Shown here: positions 1-8,546 of the stretch, piece after piece
Position numbering within the stretch: position 1 is the stretch's first letter
How the letters are laid out: the number at the start of each line of letters is the position of its first letter
DNA from: Komagataeibacter nataicola
GTDB taxonomy: Bacteria > Pseudomonadota > Alphaproteobacteria > Acetobacterales > Acetobacteraceae
Assembly (NCBI RefSeq): GCF_003207795.1
Contig: NZ_NIRT01000019.1
Span: 1-59,261 of the forward strand
Length of the DNA stretch: 59,261 nt
Reading direction: 5' to 3'
The notes under the pieces: generated by a model
What the model was told of the DNA's origin: nothing
Seen by the model: the letters and a program-made list of their open reading frames with translations, nothing else
Database searches by the model: none
Made by a program: the position numbers and the translations under genes

Positions 1-99
1 GATACGGCTGGGATCGGTCAAACGGGATGAAGCGGCTCATCGCGACACTCTACAGCCTTACCCCTTCACAGGGTACCCCAACCCGACAGGCTGCTAGAG

Positions 100-250
100 A
101 TTGTTTGAAAACAAATCATTGATAAAAAATAGGAAAATTTTTTGGGGCCGTCGTTTAAAAAAAATGGCGTCTTCTGAAGCTTTTTGAAAAAAGCTTCACC
201 AAAAACTTTTACAATTTCAGGATATTATTGAGCCTGACTTTCAAGCAGCC
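100..250 (+). repeat. Intergenic hairpin repeat, long form
   Basis: AT-rich element with a terminal TTGAAAACAA block, ATTGATAAAAAATA, a degenerate GC hairpin near 146–170, then the AAGCTTTTT…AAAAAGCTT hairpin at about 177–196 and ACCAAAAACTTTT. It continues into a tail (CAGGATATTATTG then GCCTGACTTTC) shared only with the copy at 13642. Plus orientation here means that the GC hairpin precedes the AAGCTT hairpin. Confidence 0.8.
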
Positions 251-275
251 CCTTAGACTGCAGAAAGAGGAGCGA

Positions 276-356
276 TAAACGTTTTTGGTAACGCTTTTTT
301 CGAAAAGTTTTGAAAGCATAATACCCTTTCAAAAAAGACAGCATCCTCAAACTTCG
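276..356 (-). repeat. Intergenic hairpin repeat, degenerate copy
   Basis: Reads AAACGTTTTTGGTAACGC, then a decayed AAGCTT-type hairpin and a run ending in GCATCCTCAAACTTC. This matches the reverse orientation of the family; the GCATCCTCA end is also present at 42710. It lies immediately downstream of the minus-strand gene that stops at 369. Confidence 0.7.
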
Positions 357-368
357 GGAGGCAACCGG

Positions 369-1031
369 TTATTGCGCGGCTTTGCCTACGTTTGAGGGGG
401 GCGGAAGGTCGCTCTCCGCCGCGTTCTGGTTCTGGCCCAGGGCAATGGTCACGTCCACCGTCTCCTGATTGACCAGCGCATCAAACCGGGGGTCGACCAC
501 CGTGTTGCGGGTGGCGGCCGCCATGTCGCCAAAGCGCAGATGCGCCCAGTCAATCCGCGCATCGGCCGCGCGGGTCATGTCAAAGGCCACCATGGGGTGG
601 CGGGAGCTATCGGGGGCGGTATAGAACCAGTCGAAATGACAGCTTGCGGGCGCACCGCGCTGGGTGAACAGCGCGTGCACGAAGCCCGGCGTCACATCAA
701 TCTGCAATGTGTTCATGAGGTAATGCGGGATCTGTTTTTGCAGCGCGGGTGTGACCTGCGTGTTGAACAGCCCTGCCTGAATCATTTCCGGCATGTGGGC
801 CATGAAGATGGACTGGTTGATGGTCATCTCCACCCGGCAGGGCGTGCTCTGGGCAAAACGGGTTTCAATGCCCCAGGCATGGGCCGTGGTCTGCGGCCCC
901 ATGATCGGTGCGGGATAAGCCGGTGCCGCATGGCTTGGAGCTGGCAGCAGGGCCATGGCAAGACAGGCCCCCGCGCCCTGAAGCAGGCGGCGCAGGCGGT
1001 GCGGGTAGGGAAGGCATGCAGGGCGGTGCAA
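369..1031 (-). CDS. Putative exported protein, family not recognised
   Basis: 220 residues. The N terminus has an arginine-rich n-region followed by a hydrophobic stretch and an A-x-A-like site (PSHAAPA near residues 33–39), so Sec export to the periplasm is likely. I recognise no domain. Cysteines are few and the C-terminal tail is Pro/Ser/Ala rich. The reading frame begins at TTG (1031) with a stop only 6 codons upstream. The next in-frame ATG, at 956, would cut away the signal peptide's charged region, so I favour the TTG, although no good ribosome-binding site is visible. The gene ends beside two repeat copies. It is probably monocistronic. Coding status is supported by length, high third-position GC and the coherent signal peptide. 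Confidence 0.6.
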   Translation of the reverse strand: MHRPACLPYPHRLRRLLQGAGACLAMALLPAPSHAAPAYPAPIMGPQTTAHAWGIETRFAQSTPCRVEMTINQSIFMAHMPEMIQAGLFNTQVTPALQKQIPHYLMNTLQIDVTPGFVHALFTQRGAPASCHFDWFYTAPDSSRHPMVAFDMTRAADARIDWAHLRFGDMAAATRNTVVDPRFDALVNQETVDVTIALGQNQNAAESDLPPPSNVGKAAQ

Positions 1032-1520
1032 GGCGTGACCAGTCCGTATTCAGGGTAAAACAGTTCTGCCTCTTTCCTGTCATGAAGAGCGGCTTCATGC
1101 CAGCCCTGCCCGGCAGGCGGGGTATGCTTCATGGCAGGGTTGCATATCAAATCTATGTAATTAAAACGCGTATTTCTGAATTTATTAAAGATATATTATA
1201 TCTTGTATGTATTGTTCCAGTATCGTTTTGTCATGATATAAACTGGCCTTTGAAATGCCATAATAATACACTTTATATCCCTGCCATGAAGTGCTACAGC
1301 ATGCGGCGACACGATACGGCACGGTGTTGCGAAATCGGACGCAAGTGTCTGTAAAAAAATGTTTTTAATAGCCAGTTCGTCGGGCAACCCTTCAGTCCGG
1401 ACCACGTTGGCGCGTTACGACAATAGCAAGAAACAGGCCATGACCGGCATGCGGGTTTTTTCCACCCAAGGGGAAACCGTACGGCGCGCTGGTGCAAAGG
1501 GCCGCTCAGGGCAGGAAGTC
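1032..1520. other. 489-base intergenic stretch, AT-rich centre
   Basis: No convincing gene. Bases 1140–1290 are strongly AT-rich compared with the rest of the window. They include TTGTTC at 1212 and TATAAA at 1237, a poor promoter candidate because the 19-base spacing is long. It could serve the small gene starting at 1521 or be spacer. No repeat copy is present. Confidence 0.4.
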
Positions 1521-1733
1521 ATGTTTGATTCAAAGATTATAGAAGTGGATGGCGTGTTCGTGGGGGCGGCCATCATCACCGGGCTGGCCACGTCGCTGCG
1601 CTTTTATGCCACGCATGAAAGCGTGCGCTCGCTGCATAATGCCATCCTGCCGGACCTTGCGGCGCTGCGGCACCATGTCACGGCTACGTTCCGCCGCATG
1701 GGGCGCGGCAGGGCCTGCCTGCCGCGCGCGTAA
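1521..1733 (+). CDS. Small hypothetical protein
   Basis: 70 residues beginning MFDSKIIEVDG, with a modestly hydrophobic segment (GVFVGAAIITGLATSL) followed by a basic, histidine-containing C-terminal half. I chose ATG 1521 because AGGAAG lies just upstream. The frame is open back to ATG 1359, but that upstream part has weaker coding character. The protein may be a small membrane-associated polypeptide with one short helix. No family is recognised. It is followed by the strong bidirectional terminator at 1791–1832. Confidence 0.4.
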   Translation: MFDSKIIEVDGVFVGAAIITGLATSLRFYATHESVRSLHNAILPDLAALRHHVTATFRRMGRGRACLPRA

Positions 1734-1790
1734 GGCATTCCATTGAAAACAGGATTTTGTGCTGAAGCCTTGTGAACAAAGCCCCGAAAA

Positions 1791-1832
1791 GGGTGCCGCT
1801 TTTTCAAAAAAAGGCGGCACCCGGGCTTTTTT
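1791..1832. terminator. Bidirectional terminator built from repeat core
   Basis: GGGTGCCGC (1791–1799) pairs with GCGGCACCC (1814–1822) around an A/T loop and is followed by CTTTTTT. On the opposite strand the same stem is followed by TTTTC. It sits between the small gene ending at 1733 and ilvD, which stops at 1831, so it can end transcription from both sides. The stem matches the GC hairpin of the intergenic repeat. Confidence 0.8.
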
Positions 1833-3693
1833 AGCGGCTGGTGCGGCGGCCGATCTGGCTTACGTCGCGCACGGCGCCGCGGGCTGCGCTGGTGGTCAGC
1901 GCGCTATAGGCCTGCAGGGCGACCGAGACCGTGCGCGTGCGGTCAGGCTGCCAGGCGCGTTCGCCGCGCTCTTCCATCGCGTCACGGCGTGCGGCCAGCG
2001 TGGCATCGCTTACGGTGGTGCGCAGGATGCGGTTGGGGATGTCGATCTCGATCGTGTCCCCTTCCTTGAGCAGGCCGATGATGCCGCCCTCCGCCGCCTC
2101 GGGCGAGATATGGCCGATCGAAAGCCCCGAACTGCCACCCGAGAAGCGGCCATCGGTAATCAGGGCGCATTTCTCGGCCAGACCCTTCGATTTGAGGTAG
2201 CTGGTGGGGTACAGCATCTCCTGCATGCCCGGGCCGCCCTTGGGGCCTTCGTAGCGGATCACCACCACGTCGCCAGGCACGATCTCGTTGCCCAGAATGG
2301 CCGAGACGGCGGCATCCTGGCTTTCAAAGATGCGGGCAGGCCCGGTGAAGGTGAGCAGGTTGTCGGCCACGCCAGCGGTTTTGACGATGGCGCCGTCTTC
2401 CGCCAAGTTGCCAAACAGCACGGCCAGCCCGCCATCGCGGCTGTAGGCATGTTCCGCATCACGGATCGCGCCATTCGCCCGGTCGGTATCAAGCGCCCTG
2501 TAGCGGCTTGACTGCGAGAACGCCTGCGTGGTGCGCACGCCGCCCGGTGCCGCGCTGAAGAAGATGCGCGCCGCCTCATCCGCCGTTGCGGCGCTGATAT
2601 CCCACTGGCCCAGCGCCGTGCCCAGATCGGCGGAATGCACGCTGGGCACGTCCATGTGCAGAAGCCCCATGCGGGCCAGTTCACCCATGATGGCGGGAAT
2701 GCCGCCCGCGCGGTGCACGTCTTCCATATGGATGTCCATGCGTGAGGGCGAGACCTTGCACAGATTGGGCACCCGGCGTGAGAGGCGGTCGATATCGGCC
2801 ATGGTGAAGGGCACCTTGCCCTCGTGAGCTGCGGCCAGCAGGTGCAGCACGGTGTTGGTCGAGCCGCCCATGGCCACATCGACCGTCATGGCGTTTTCAA
2901 ACGCGGGCTTGGTGGCGATGCCGCGCGGCAGAGCCGTGGCGTCATCATTTTCATACCATCGCTTGGCCAGGGCCACGATGTCGCGGCCCGCGCGCTCGAA
3001 CAGTTCGCGCCGGTCGGTATGGGTGGCGACAAGGCTGCCATTGCCCGGCAGGGCCAGGCCGAGCGCCTCGGTCAGGCAGTTCATGGAGTTGGCGGTGAAC
3101 ATGCCCGAGCACGAGCCGCAGGTGGGGCAGGCGGAGCGTTCGATCGTGGCCGACTGCTCATCGCTGACATCGGTATTGGCCGCCGCCACCATCGACGTGA
3201 TGAGATCGACCTGCTGCTCGGTGCCGTTATTGAGGATCTTGCCCGCTTCCATCGGCCCGCCAGAGACGAAGATGGTGGGAATGTTGAGCCGCATCGCCGC
3301 CATGAGCATGCCCGGCGTGATCTTGTCGCAGTTGCTGATGCACACCAGCGCATCGGCGCAGTGGGCATTGACCATGTATTCCACCGCATCGGCGATCAGC
3401 TCGCGCGAGGGCAGGCTGTACAGCATGCCGCCATGGCCCATGGCGATGCCGTCATCAACCGCAATGGTATTGAACTCGCGGCCAATGCCGCCGGCCCCGG
3501 CTACCGCCTCCGCCACGAGCTGGCCCATATCCTTGAGGTGGACATGGCCGGGCACGAACTGCGTGAACGAGTTGGCGATGGCGATGATCGGCTTGCCAAA
3601 GTCGCCATCCTTCATGCCGGTTGCACGCCACAGGCTGCGCGCACCGGCCATGTTGCGGCCATGGGTCGTCGTGCGGGAACGATAGGCGGGCAT
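1831..3693 (-). CDS. ilvD: Dihydroxy-acid dehydratase
   Basis: Catalyses dehydration of 2,3-dihydroxy-isovalerate and 2,3-dihydroxy-3-methylvalerate to the 2-oxo acids, the third common step of isoleucine and valine synthesis, in the cytosol. 620 residues, the full family length (E. coli about 616). The N terminus [19 protein letters not shown] is the family hallmark and fixes the start at 3693; an ATG further upstream at 3762 would add an unrelated 23-residue tail. Iron–sulfur ligands are seen at NCDKITPGM (residues ~121–129) and [15 protein letters not shown] (~192). The C terminus is intact. The gene stands alone and ends at the bidirectional terminator. A Leu-rich upstream peptide is not evident. 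Confidence 0.97.
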   Translation of the reverse strand: MPAYRSRTTTHGRNMAGARSLWRATGMKDGDFGKPIIAIANSFTQFVPGHVHLKDMGQLVAEAVAGAGGIGREFNTIAVDDGIAMGHGGMLYSLPSRELIADAVEYMVNAHCADALVCISNCDKITPGMLMAAMRLNIPTIFVSGGPMEAGKILNNGTEQQVDLITSMVAAANTDVSDEQSATIERSACPTCGSCSGMFTANSMNCLTEALGLALPGNGSLVATHTDRRELFERAGRDIVALAKRWYENDDATALPRGIATKPAFENAMTVDVAMGGSTNTVLHLLAAAHEGKVPFTMADIDRLSRRVPNLCKVSPSRMDIHMEDVHRAGGIPAIMGELARMGLLHMDVPSVHSADLGTALGQWDISAATADEAARIFFSAAPGGVRTTQAFSQSSRYRALDTDRANGAIRDAEHAYSRDGGLAVLFGNLAEDGAIVKTAGVADNLLTFTGPARIFESQDAAVSAILGNEIVPGDVVVIRYEGPKGGPGMQEMLYPTSYLKSKGLAEKCALITDGRFSGGSSGLSIGHISPEAAEGGIIGLLKEGDTIEIDIPNRILRTTVSDATLAARRDAMEERGERAWQPDRTRTVSVALQAYSALTTSAARGAVRDVSQIGRRTSR

Positions 3694-3911
3694 GACAGTG
3701 ACCTCTTGCGTCAATCTGGTTAAAGAAGGGGATAAAGTTGCCTGATCGCATACAGGACGCACGCCCCCTGCGCCACCCCAAAGCGCACGGGCCTGAACCA
3801 GCCGTTAACCGGCGGCGTGCAAGGGTGCGGGGGGAATGGGCGCAACTCCACCCCGTAGCCAGTCGTTCATCTGATGGCTGACCCCCATCTGCACAAGGAG
3901 CACCTGCAGCA

Positions 3912-6032
3912 ATGCCTCAACCGGAACCCAAGAACAGCACGGCGCGGCGTGGCGTGCTGGCACAGATACGTTTTCCGGTTCTGGGTGTGCTGGCTGTCGC
4001 GATCATGGCGCTGGTCATCTTCTGGTCATGGGACTGGTTCATTCCCATCGTGGAGCGCCGGGCGGGGGCAGCGCTGGGCCGCAAGGTTACGGTGGCTCAC
4101 CTGCATGTGCATATCGGGCGCGTGATCCGCATCACGGCCGATGGCGTGCGGATTGACGAGCCGGACGGGTTTGAAAAGCTGCCGCCCTTTGCCACCGCCG
4201 ACCACCTGATGGTGGGCCTCAACCTGTGGCACCTGCTTGGCGGCCGGATCGACCTGCCGGTCATCGCCCTCGACAAACCGGTGGTTGAACTCAACGAGCA
4301 GCGCGGGGGGCGGGCCAACTACCAGTTCCCCGCCAGTGGCGACAGTTCTTCGGGTGGTATGCCGCAGATCGGTGAACTCAACATCAATGACGGCCAGCTT
4401 CACCTCGTGCATGCGGGCCTGCGCAGCGACATGCGCGCGCAGGTGCACACCACGCCAGGCAAGGGCGACGTGCAGCCCCGGATCGTGGCGGACGTACGCG
4501 GCACCTATACCGGGCAGGCTATTACCGGGCATTTCTCGGGTGGGGCGCTGGTCTCGCTGGCGGACCGGACAAAGCCCTACCCGGTGGATGTGGACGTGCG
4601 CCACGGCCCCACACGGCTGACGCTGGTGGGCTCGGTGGATGACCCGCTCTCGTTCAGGGGGGCGCGGCTTCGGCTGACGCTGGCGGGGCCGGACATGTCG
4701 CTGCTTTATCCGCTGACCGGCGTGGTGATTCCGCAAACCCCCGCCTATCATGTGGCGGGCGGCCTTGATTATGTCGATGGCCGGGTGCGCTTTCATGAAT
4801 TCGAGGGCACGGTCGGCTCCAGCGACCTTGGCGGCACGATCAGCGTGGACCCGCACCAGGCCGTGACCTTTGTTGATACCGACCTGCATTCACGCCATGT
4901 GGACCTTGCCGATCTGGGTGGTTTCTTTGGCGCGACGCCGGGCGACCACCCTTCAACCGCGCAGCAGGCGGCGGAGCAGAAGGCGCATGAGGCCAGCGGC
5001 GCCGTGCTGCCCACAACGCCGATCAACATGCCCAAGCTCAAGGCCACCAATGTCCATCTCGCCTATCATGGCGACCATATCGAGAACCAGCATGTCCCGC
5101 TCGACAACATCGACGTGCTGGCGGACATTCGCGATGGCACGATCGACGTGCACCACCTGAACTTTGGCGTGGGTAAGGGGCAACTGGCCAGCAGTGGCAC
5201 CTTCGTGCCGCAGGGCAACGGGGTGGATGCGCGCATCCGCATCGACATGGAACGGATCGACCTTGCCCGCCTCATGCAGGCGATGGGCCGCAACCTGCAC
5301 GGGCAGGGCATTATTGGCGGCCATATCATGGTGCATGGTCATGGCCAGTCGCTGGCCCAGATCGTGGGCAGCGGCAATGGCGGCGTGACCGTGGCGCTTG
5401 ATGAAGGCGGCGATATTTCCGCCATCCTGCCCGACCTGCTGGGGCTGGAACTTGGCAAGGCGCTGCTCTCGGCCCTTGGCCTGCCCGCGCGCACCGATCT
5501 CAAATGCCTGATTGCCGACATGCCGCTGGAAAGTGGCGTCTTTCATACCCGCACCATGCTGATGGAAACGGGTGATACCCGCACCGTGGGCAAGGGCGAC
5601 ATCAAGTTCAGCAACAACACCATCGACTATACGCTGCTCACGCATTCGCGGCATTTCGCCATCGCGTCCTTTCCCGGCCCGCTTTACATTACCGGCCCGC
5701 TCAAAAGCCCCAGTATCCGCCCCGGCGCCGAGATTATCGGCCGTGCCGTGGCATCGGTGCTGACGGGCTTCGTGTTCTCGCCCATCGGCCTGCTGCCCAC
5801 CATTGAAGGCGGCGTGGGCAAGAACTCATCCTGCGCCAGCGCGATCCGGGATGTGAACGAGAACCCGGCCGCAGGCATTGCGCCGCATGCCTCGCGCCCG
5901 GTGCGTCATGGGCACCATGCGCGGGCCGGTACCCCGAACGCACCGGCCCCGTCGGTGGGCAGTGGCGGACTGAGTGCTGCCGAACGCGCGCGCATCCGGG
6001 CTGCCTGGGCCAAGAAAATGGCAGCGCATTAA
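3912..6032 (+). CDS. AsmA family protein
   Basis: 706 residues. One N-terminal transmembrane helix (about residues 19–40, VLGVLAVAIMALVIFW) is followed by a long beta-rich periplasmic region. This is the layout of the AsmA/YhdP/TamB group, which is implicated in lipid transport between membranes and outer-membrane assembly. The post-helix pattern (ERRAGAALGRKVTVAHLHV…IRITADGVRIDEPDGF) is typical of AsmA N-terminal domains, and the C-terminal part carries the repeated Gly-x-hydrophobic strands. The last ~60 residues are Pro/Ala/His rich and probably disordered. AAGGAG at ~3895 supports ATG 3912. The gene is divergent from ilvD and monocistronic, and is followed by a repeat copy just after the stop. 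The precise AsmA subfamily is not assigned. Confidence 0.85.
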   Translation: MPQPEPKNSTARRGVLAQIRFPVLGVLAVAIMALVIFWSWDWFIPIVERRAGAALGRKVTVAHLHVHIGRVIRITADGVRIDEPDGFEKLPPFATADHLMVGLNLWHLLGGRIDLPVIALDKPVVELNEQRGGRANYQFPASGDSSSGGMPQIGELNINDGQLHLVHAGLRSDMRAQVHTTPGKGDVQPRIVADVRGTYTGQAITGHFSGGALVSLADRTKPYPVDVDVRHGPTRLTLVGSVDDPLSFRGARLRLTLAGPDMSLLYPLTGVVIPQTPAYHVAGGLDYVDGRVRFHEFEGTVGSSDLGGTISVDPHQAVTFVDTDLHSRHVDLADLGGFFGATPGDHPSTAQQAAEQKAHEASGAVLPTTPINMPKLKATNVHLAYHGDHIENQHVPLDNIDVLADIRDGTIDVHHLNFGVGKGQLASSGTFVPQGNGVDARIRIDMERIDLARLMQAMGRNLHGQGIIGGHIMVHGHGQSLAQIVGSGNGGVTVALDEGGDISAILPDLLGLELGKALLSALGLPARTDLKCLIADMPLESGVFHTRTMLMETGDTRTVGKGDIKFSNNTIDYTLLTHSRHFAIASFPGPLYITGPLKSPSIRPGAEIIGRAVASVLTGFVFSPIGLLPTIEGGVGKNSSCASAIRDVNENPAAGIAPHASRPVRHGHHARAGTPNAPAPSVGSGGLSAAERARIRAAWAKKMAAH

Positions 6033-6040
6033 GGGATGAT

Positions 6041-6148
6041 CTGCAATCAATGTATTGATAATAAATGATAAAACATTTTGGGTGCCGCCTTTTTGAAAAT
6101 AAGGCGGCGTTCCCTGAAGCTTTTTGAAAAACACTTCACCAAAAACTG
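6041..6148 (+). repeat. Intergenic hairpin repeat
   Basis: Nearly complete copy: TATTGATAATAAATGATAAAA, then GCCGCC (6084) pairing with GGCGGC (6103), GTTCCCTGAAGCTTTTTG and CTTCACCAAAAACTG. It begins 9 bases after the AsmA gene stop. Confidence 0.85.
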
Positions 6149-6272
6149 TCTTCTGCTGGCATACTGTTTTCTGCACGGGCTTTTCGTGCAGTTTTCAGCC
6201 CCGCGAATCCCTGCTTGACCGTGCGGGACATTTCGGCAAAAAGGGGAAACACTATGGCAGCAATGCTATAAT

Positions 6273-6347
6273 GCCGGGTTAGCACAGTGGTAGTGCAGCG
6301 GTTTTGTAAACCGAAGGCCGGGGGTTCAAATCCCTCACCCGGCACCA
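6273..6347 (+). tRNA. tRNA-Thr (TGT anticodon), CCA encoded
   Basis: Acceptor arms GCCGGGT and ACCCGGC close around a D-arm (GCAC…GTGC), an anticodon loop TTTGTAA and a T-arm containing GGTTCAAATCC, followed by discriminator A and CCA (6345–6347). The top pair of the anticodon stem appears to be a G·A mismatch. Reads ACA codons. Confidence 0.95.
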
Positions 6348-6361
6348 TTTTCATAAAAATC

Positions 6362-6446
6362 ATGAAAAGTTCCCGGTGAAGCTTTTTTTCCAGAAAGCTT
6401 CGAGAAACGCTGCCTTTTTTAAAATATAAGGCAGCGCTCCGGGTCT
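6362..6446 (-). repeat. Intergenic hairpin repeat
   Basis: Reverse-orientation copy starting 14 bases after tRNA-Thr: CGGTGAAGC…AAAGCTTCG, then AACGCTGCC pairing with GGCAGCG across an A/T core. It may terminate the tRNA transcript and, from the other side, the DsbA-like gene. Confidence 0.85.
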
Positions 6447-6464
6447 TCTGCCCTTTATGGCCGG

Positions 6465-7028
6465 TCAGGCAAAAATACGCGCCATCCATTCTTCCACCGT
6501 ATCGCCGCTGCTGATGGCAGGGTCGATCAGGCCATCGACCATGAAGGTGGGCGAGACGTGGATGCCGTTCTGGCGGGAATATTTGCACTGCCACTTGATG
6601 GCTTTCTGCAATGCGGGCACGGCAAAGGCCGTGGCGAGTTCCAGCCCGCTATAGCGTTCGATCCGGCGGATGATGTCGTTTGGGGTCGCATCCATGTTCG
6701 GGCCGGCGCAGTGGTTGGTGAACTCGAATTCCTCGCGGTGCGCGCCCACGGCTGCCATGACGGCACGCGCGGCGTTCCGCCCGTCTGGCAGGGTTGCGGC
6801 GGCGAGGATGCAGCGCACGATCACGCCCGAGAACATGTGCCACGGCTGCGACTGAAGGCGGATCCTGATGGTGATGCGCTCCGGCCCCGCCGCCGCAAGC
6901 AGTTCGGGCAGCTTGGTGAAGGCCCGGACGGAAAACGGGCAGGTCGGTTCCAGAAACGCCTCGAACACTTTCGGGCCATGGCCCCATACCAGCGGATCGA
7001 CATGCAGGGTATCGGCGGGTGCTGCCAT
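6465..7028 (-). CDS. DsbA-like thioredoxin-fold protein with one active-site cysteine
   Basis: 187 residues with the DsbA/Thioredoxin_4 pattern: EPTCPFSVRAF near residues 28–38 occupies the CxxC position but reads CPFS, so only the N-terminal cysteine remains. A cis-proline segment (VSPTFMVDG near 160) is kept, supporting a true thioredoxin fold. No signal peptide is visible, so it is probably cytosolic. Function is unknown; one-cysteine members are candidates for glutathione-type or monothiol chemistry rather than disulfide formation. Divergent from the 8-oxoguanine deaminase gene with a 136-base shared promoter region. ATG 7028 is supported by GGAG upstream on the coding strand. A dsbB gene exists at 24842, but nothing links the two. 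Confidence 0.75.
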   Translation of the reverse strand: MAAPADTLHVDPLVWGHGPKVFEAFLEPTCPFSVRAFTKLPELLAAAGPERITIRIRLQSQPWHMFSGVIVRCILAAATLPDGRNAARAVMAAVGAHREEFEFTNHCAGPNMDATPNDIIRRIERYSGLELATAFAVPALQKAIKWQCKYSRQNGIHVSPTFMVDGLIDPAISSGDTVEEWMARIFA

Positions 7029-7164
7029 GTTGGGAACTCCTTCAGCATAGGGGACAACGGTTGCAGAATCCTAAAAACCACACCCGTTCGCGTGGTTCCA
7101 TGGGCATGGCACGCAAAATGCGGCATAAGCGTCCGGTTTTTCCGTTTCTGTATGGTGATGGCCC

Positions 7165-8532
7165 ATGGCTCGTACCCTTTTGCTCAAGAATGCACTGCGT
7201 CTCGTCACGATGGATGCCGCCCGGCGCGAGATTGAAGGCGGCTGGGTGCTTGTGCGTGACCGGCAGGTGGCGGCCATTGGCACCGCCACCGACCCGTTGC
7301 CACCCGCCGATGACGTGATGGACATGACCGGCCACATGGTCATGCCCGGCATGGTCAACACCCATCATCACATGTACCAGACGCTGACCCGCGTCATTCC
7401 CGCAGCACAGGATGCCTCGCTGTTCGGGTGGCTGCAGGCCCTCTACCCCATCTGGGCGGGGCTGACGCCAGAGATGATCCGCGTTTCCGCCTGCACGGCC
7501 ATGACCGAGCTGCTGTGGTCAGGCTGCACCACAAGCAGCGACCATCTGTACCTGTTCCCCAACGGCGCGCGGCTTGATGACGAAATCGAGGCGGCACGGC
7601 AGATGGGCCTGCGCTTTCATGCCGCCCGTGGCGCGATGAGCGTGGGTGAAAGCAAAGGCGGCCTGCCCCCTGACAGCGTGGTGGAAGACGAGGAGGCCAT
7701 CCTGGCCGACACCGAGCGCGTGATCGCGGCCTATCATGACCCCGAGCCGCTTGCCATGCAGCGCATTGCGGTTGCGCCGTGCTCGCCGTTTTCGGTCAGC
7801 CGCGACCTCATGCGCAATGCGGCGGCCCTGGCGCGCGCCACCGGCACCATGCTGCACACCCACCTGGCCGAGAATGCGAGCGACATCGCCTACAGCCGCG
7901 AAAAATTCAACATGACACCGGCGGAATATGCCGAGGATACCGGCTGGATCGGCCCCGATGTGTGGCACGCGCACTGCGTGCGGCTTGATGATGCGGGCAT
8001 TCACCGTTTTGGCGCCACCCATACCGGCATGGCGCATTGCCCGTGCTCCAACATGCGCCTTGGCTCGGGCATTGCGCCCGTGCGGCGCATGGTTGCGGCG
8101 GGCATGCGGGTCGGGCTGGGGGTGGATGGCTCGGCATCTAATGATGGCAGCCACATGCTGGGCGAGGCCCGGCAGGCCATGCTGCTCGGCCGCCTGGTCG
8201 AAACGCCGGACGGCCAGCCCATGATGCAGGCGCGTGAAGTGCTGGAACTGGCCACGCGCGGCGGGGCGGCCGTGCTGGGGCGCGATGACATCGGCCATCT
8301 TGCGCCGGGCATGGCGGCGGATATCGTGGCGTTTGACCTGCGCGGCATCGACCATGCGGGCGCGCAGGCCGACCCGGTGGCGGCCCTCGTGTTCTGCACG
8401 CCCCGCCGGGCGGCCTGCACCATTGTCAACGGGCGCGTACTGATCCGTGACGGGCAGTTCACCGAACATGATCCCGATCGCCTGGCCCACCGGCATAATG
8501 AACTGGCGCGCGCGCTGCTGCAGAAGGCCTGA
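7165..8532 (+). CDS. 8-oxoguanine deaminase / amidohydrolase
   Basis: 455 residues of the metal-dependent amidohydrolase superfamily. Metal ligands are seen at NTHHHMYQT (~residue 65), HTHLAEN (~231) and WHAHCVRLDD (~268), with the Asp in GVDGSASND. The segment around the first motif and MAHCPCSNMRLGSG resemble characterised 8-oxoguanine deaminases, which convert 8-oxoguanine to urate. The closely related hydroxyatrazine/AtzB-like enzymes are the main alternative, so substrate is likely but not certain. The enzyme would act in the cytosol in purine salvage or oxidised-base disposal. It is convergent with the SDR gene (14-base gap). XdhC/MocA-type molybdenum cofactor genes lie much further along at 56–57 kb. 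Confidence 0.85.
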   Translation: MARTLLLKNALRLVTMDAARREIEGGWVLVRDRQVAAIGTATDPLPPADDVMDMTGHMVMPGMVNTHHHMYQTLTRVIPAAQDASLFGWLQALYPIWAGLTPEMIRVSACTAMTELLWSGCTTSSDHLYLFPNGARLDDEIEAARQMGLRFHAARGAMSVGESKGGLPPDSVVEDEEAILADTERVIAAYHDPEPLAMQRIAVAPCSPFSVSRDLMRNAAALARATGTMLHTHLAENASDIAYSREKFNMTPAEYAEDTGWIGPDVWHAHCVRLDDAGIHRFGATHTGMAHCPCSNMRLGSGIAPVRRMVAAGMRVGLGVDGSASNDGSHMLGEARQAMLLGRLVETPDGQPMMQAREVLELATRGGAAVLGRDDIGHLAPGMAADIVAFDLRGIDHAGAQADPVAALVFCTPRRAACTIVNGRVLIRDGQFTEHDPDRLAHRHNELARALLQKA

Positions 8533-8546
8533 ACCCGCCCCGTGGG

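Larger units (their letters stand above)
1..368. other. Gene-free 5' end of window with two repeat copies
   Basis: No complete gene is visible here. The first ~100 bases are open in two forward frames before a stop, so the 3' end of a gene starting outside the window is possible, but neither frame gives a recognisable protein. From about 88 onward the sequence becomes AT-rich and is occupied by two copies of the intergenic hairpin repeat in opposite orientations. Confidence 0.5.

Noticed and set aside
2824-3723. Long forward open frames opposite ilvD
   Set aside because: They mirror the ilvD codons on the other strand; GC-rich genes commonly leave open antisense frames. The ilvD protein is complete and conserved.
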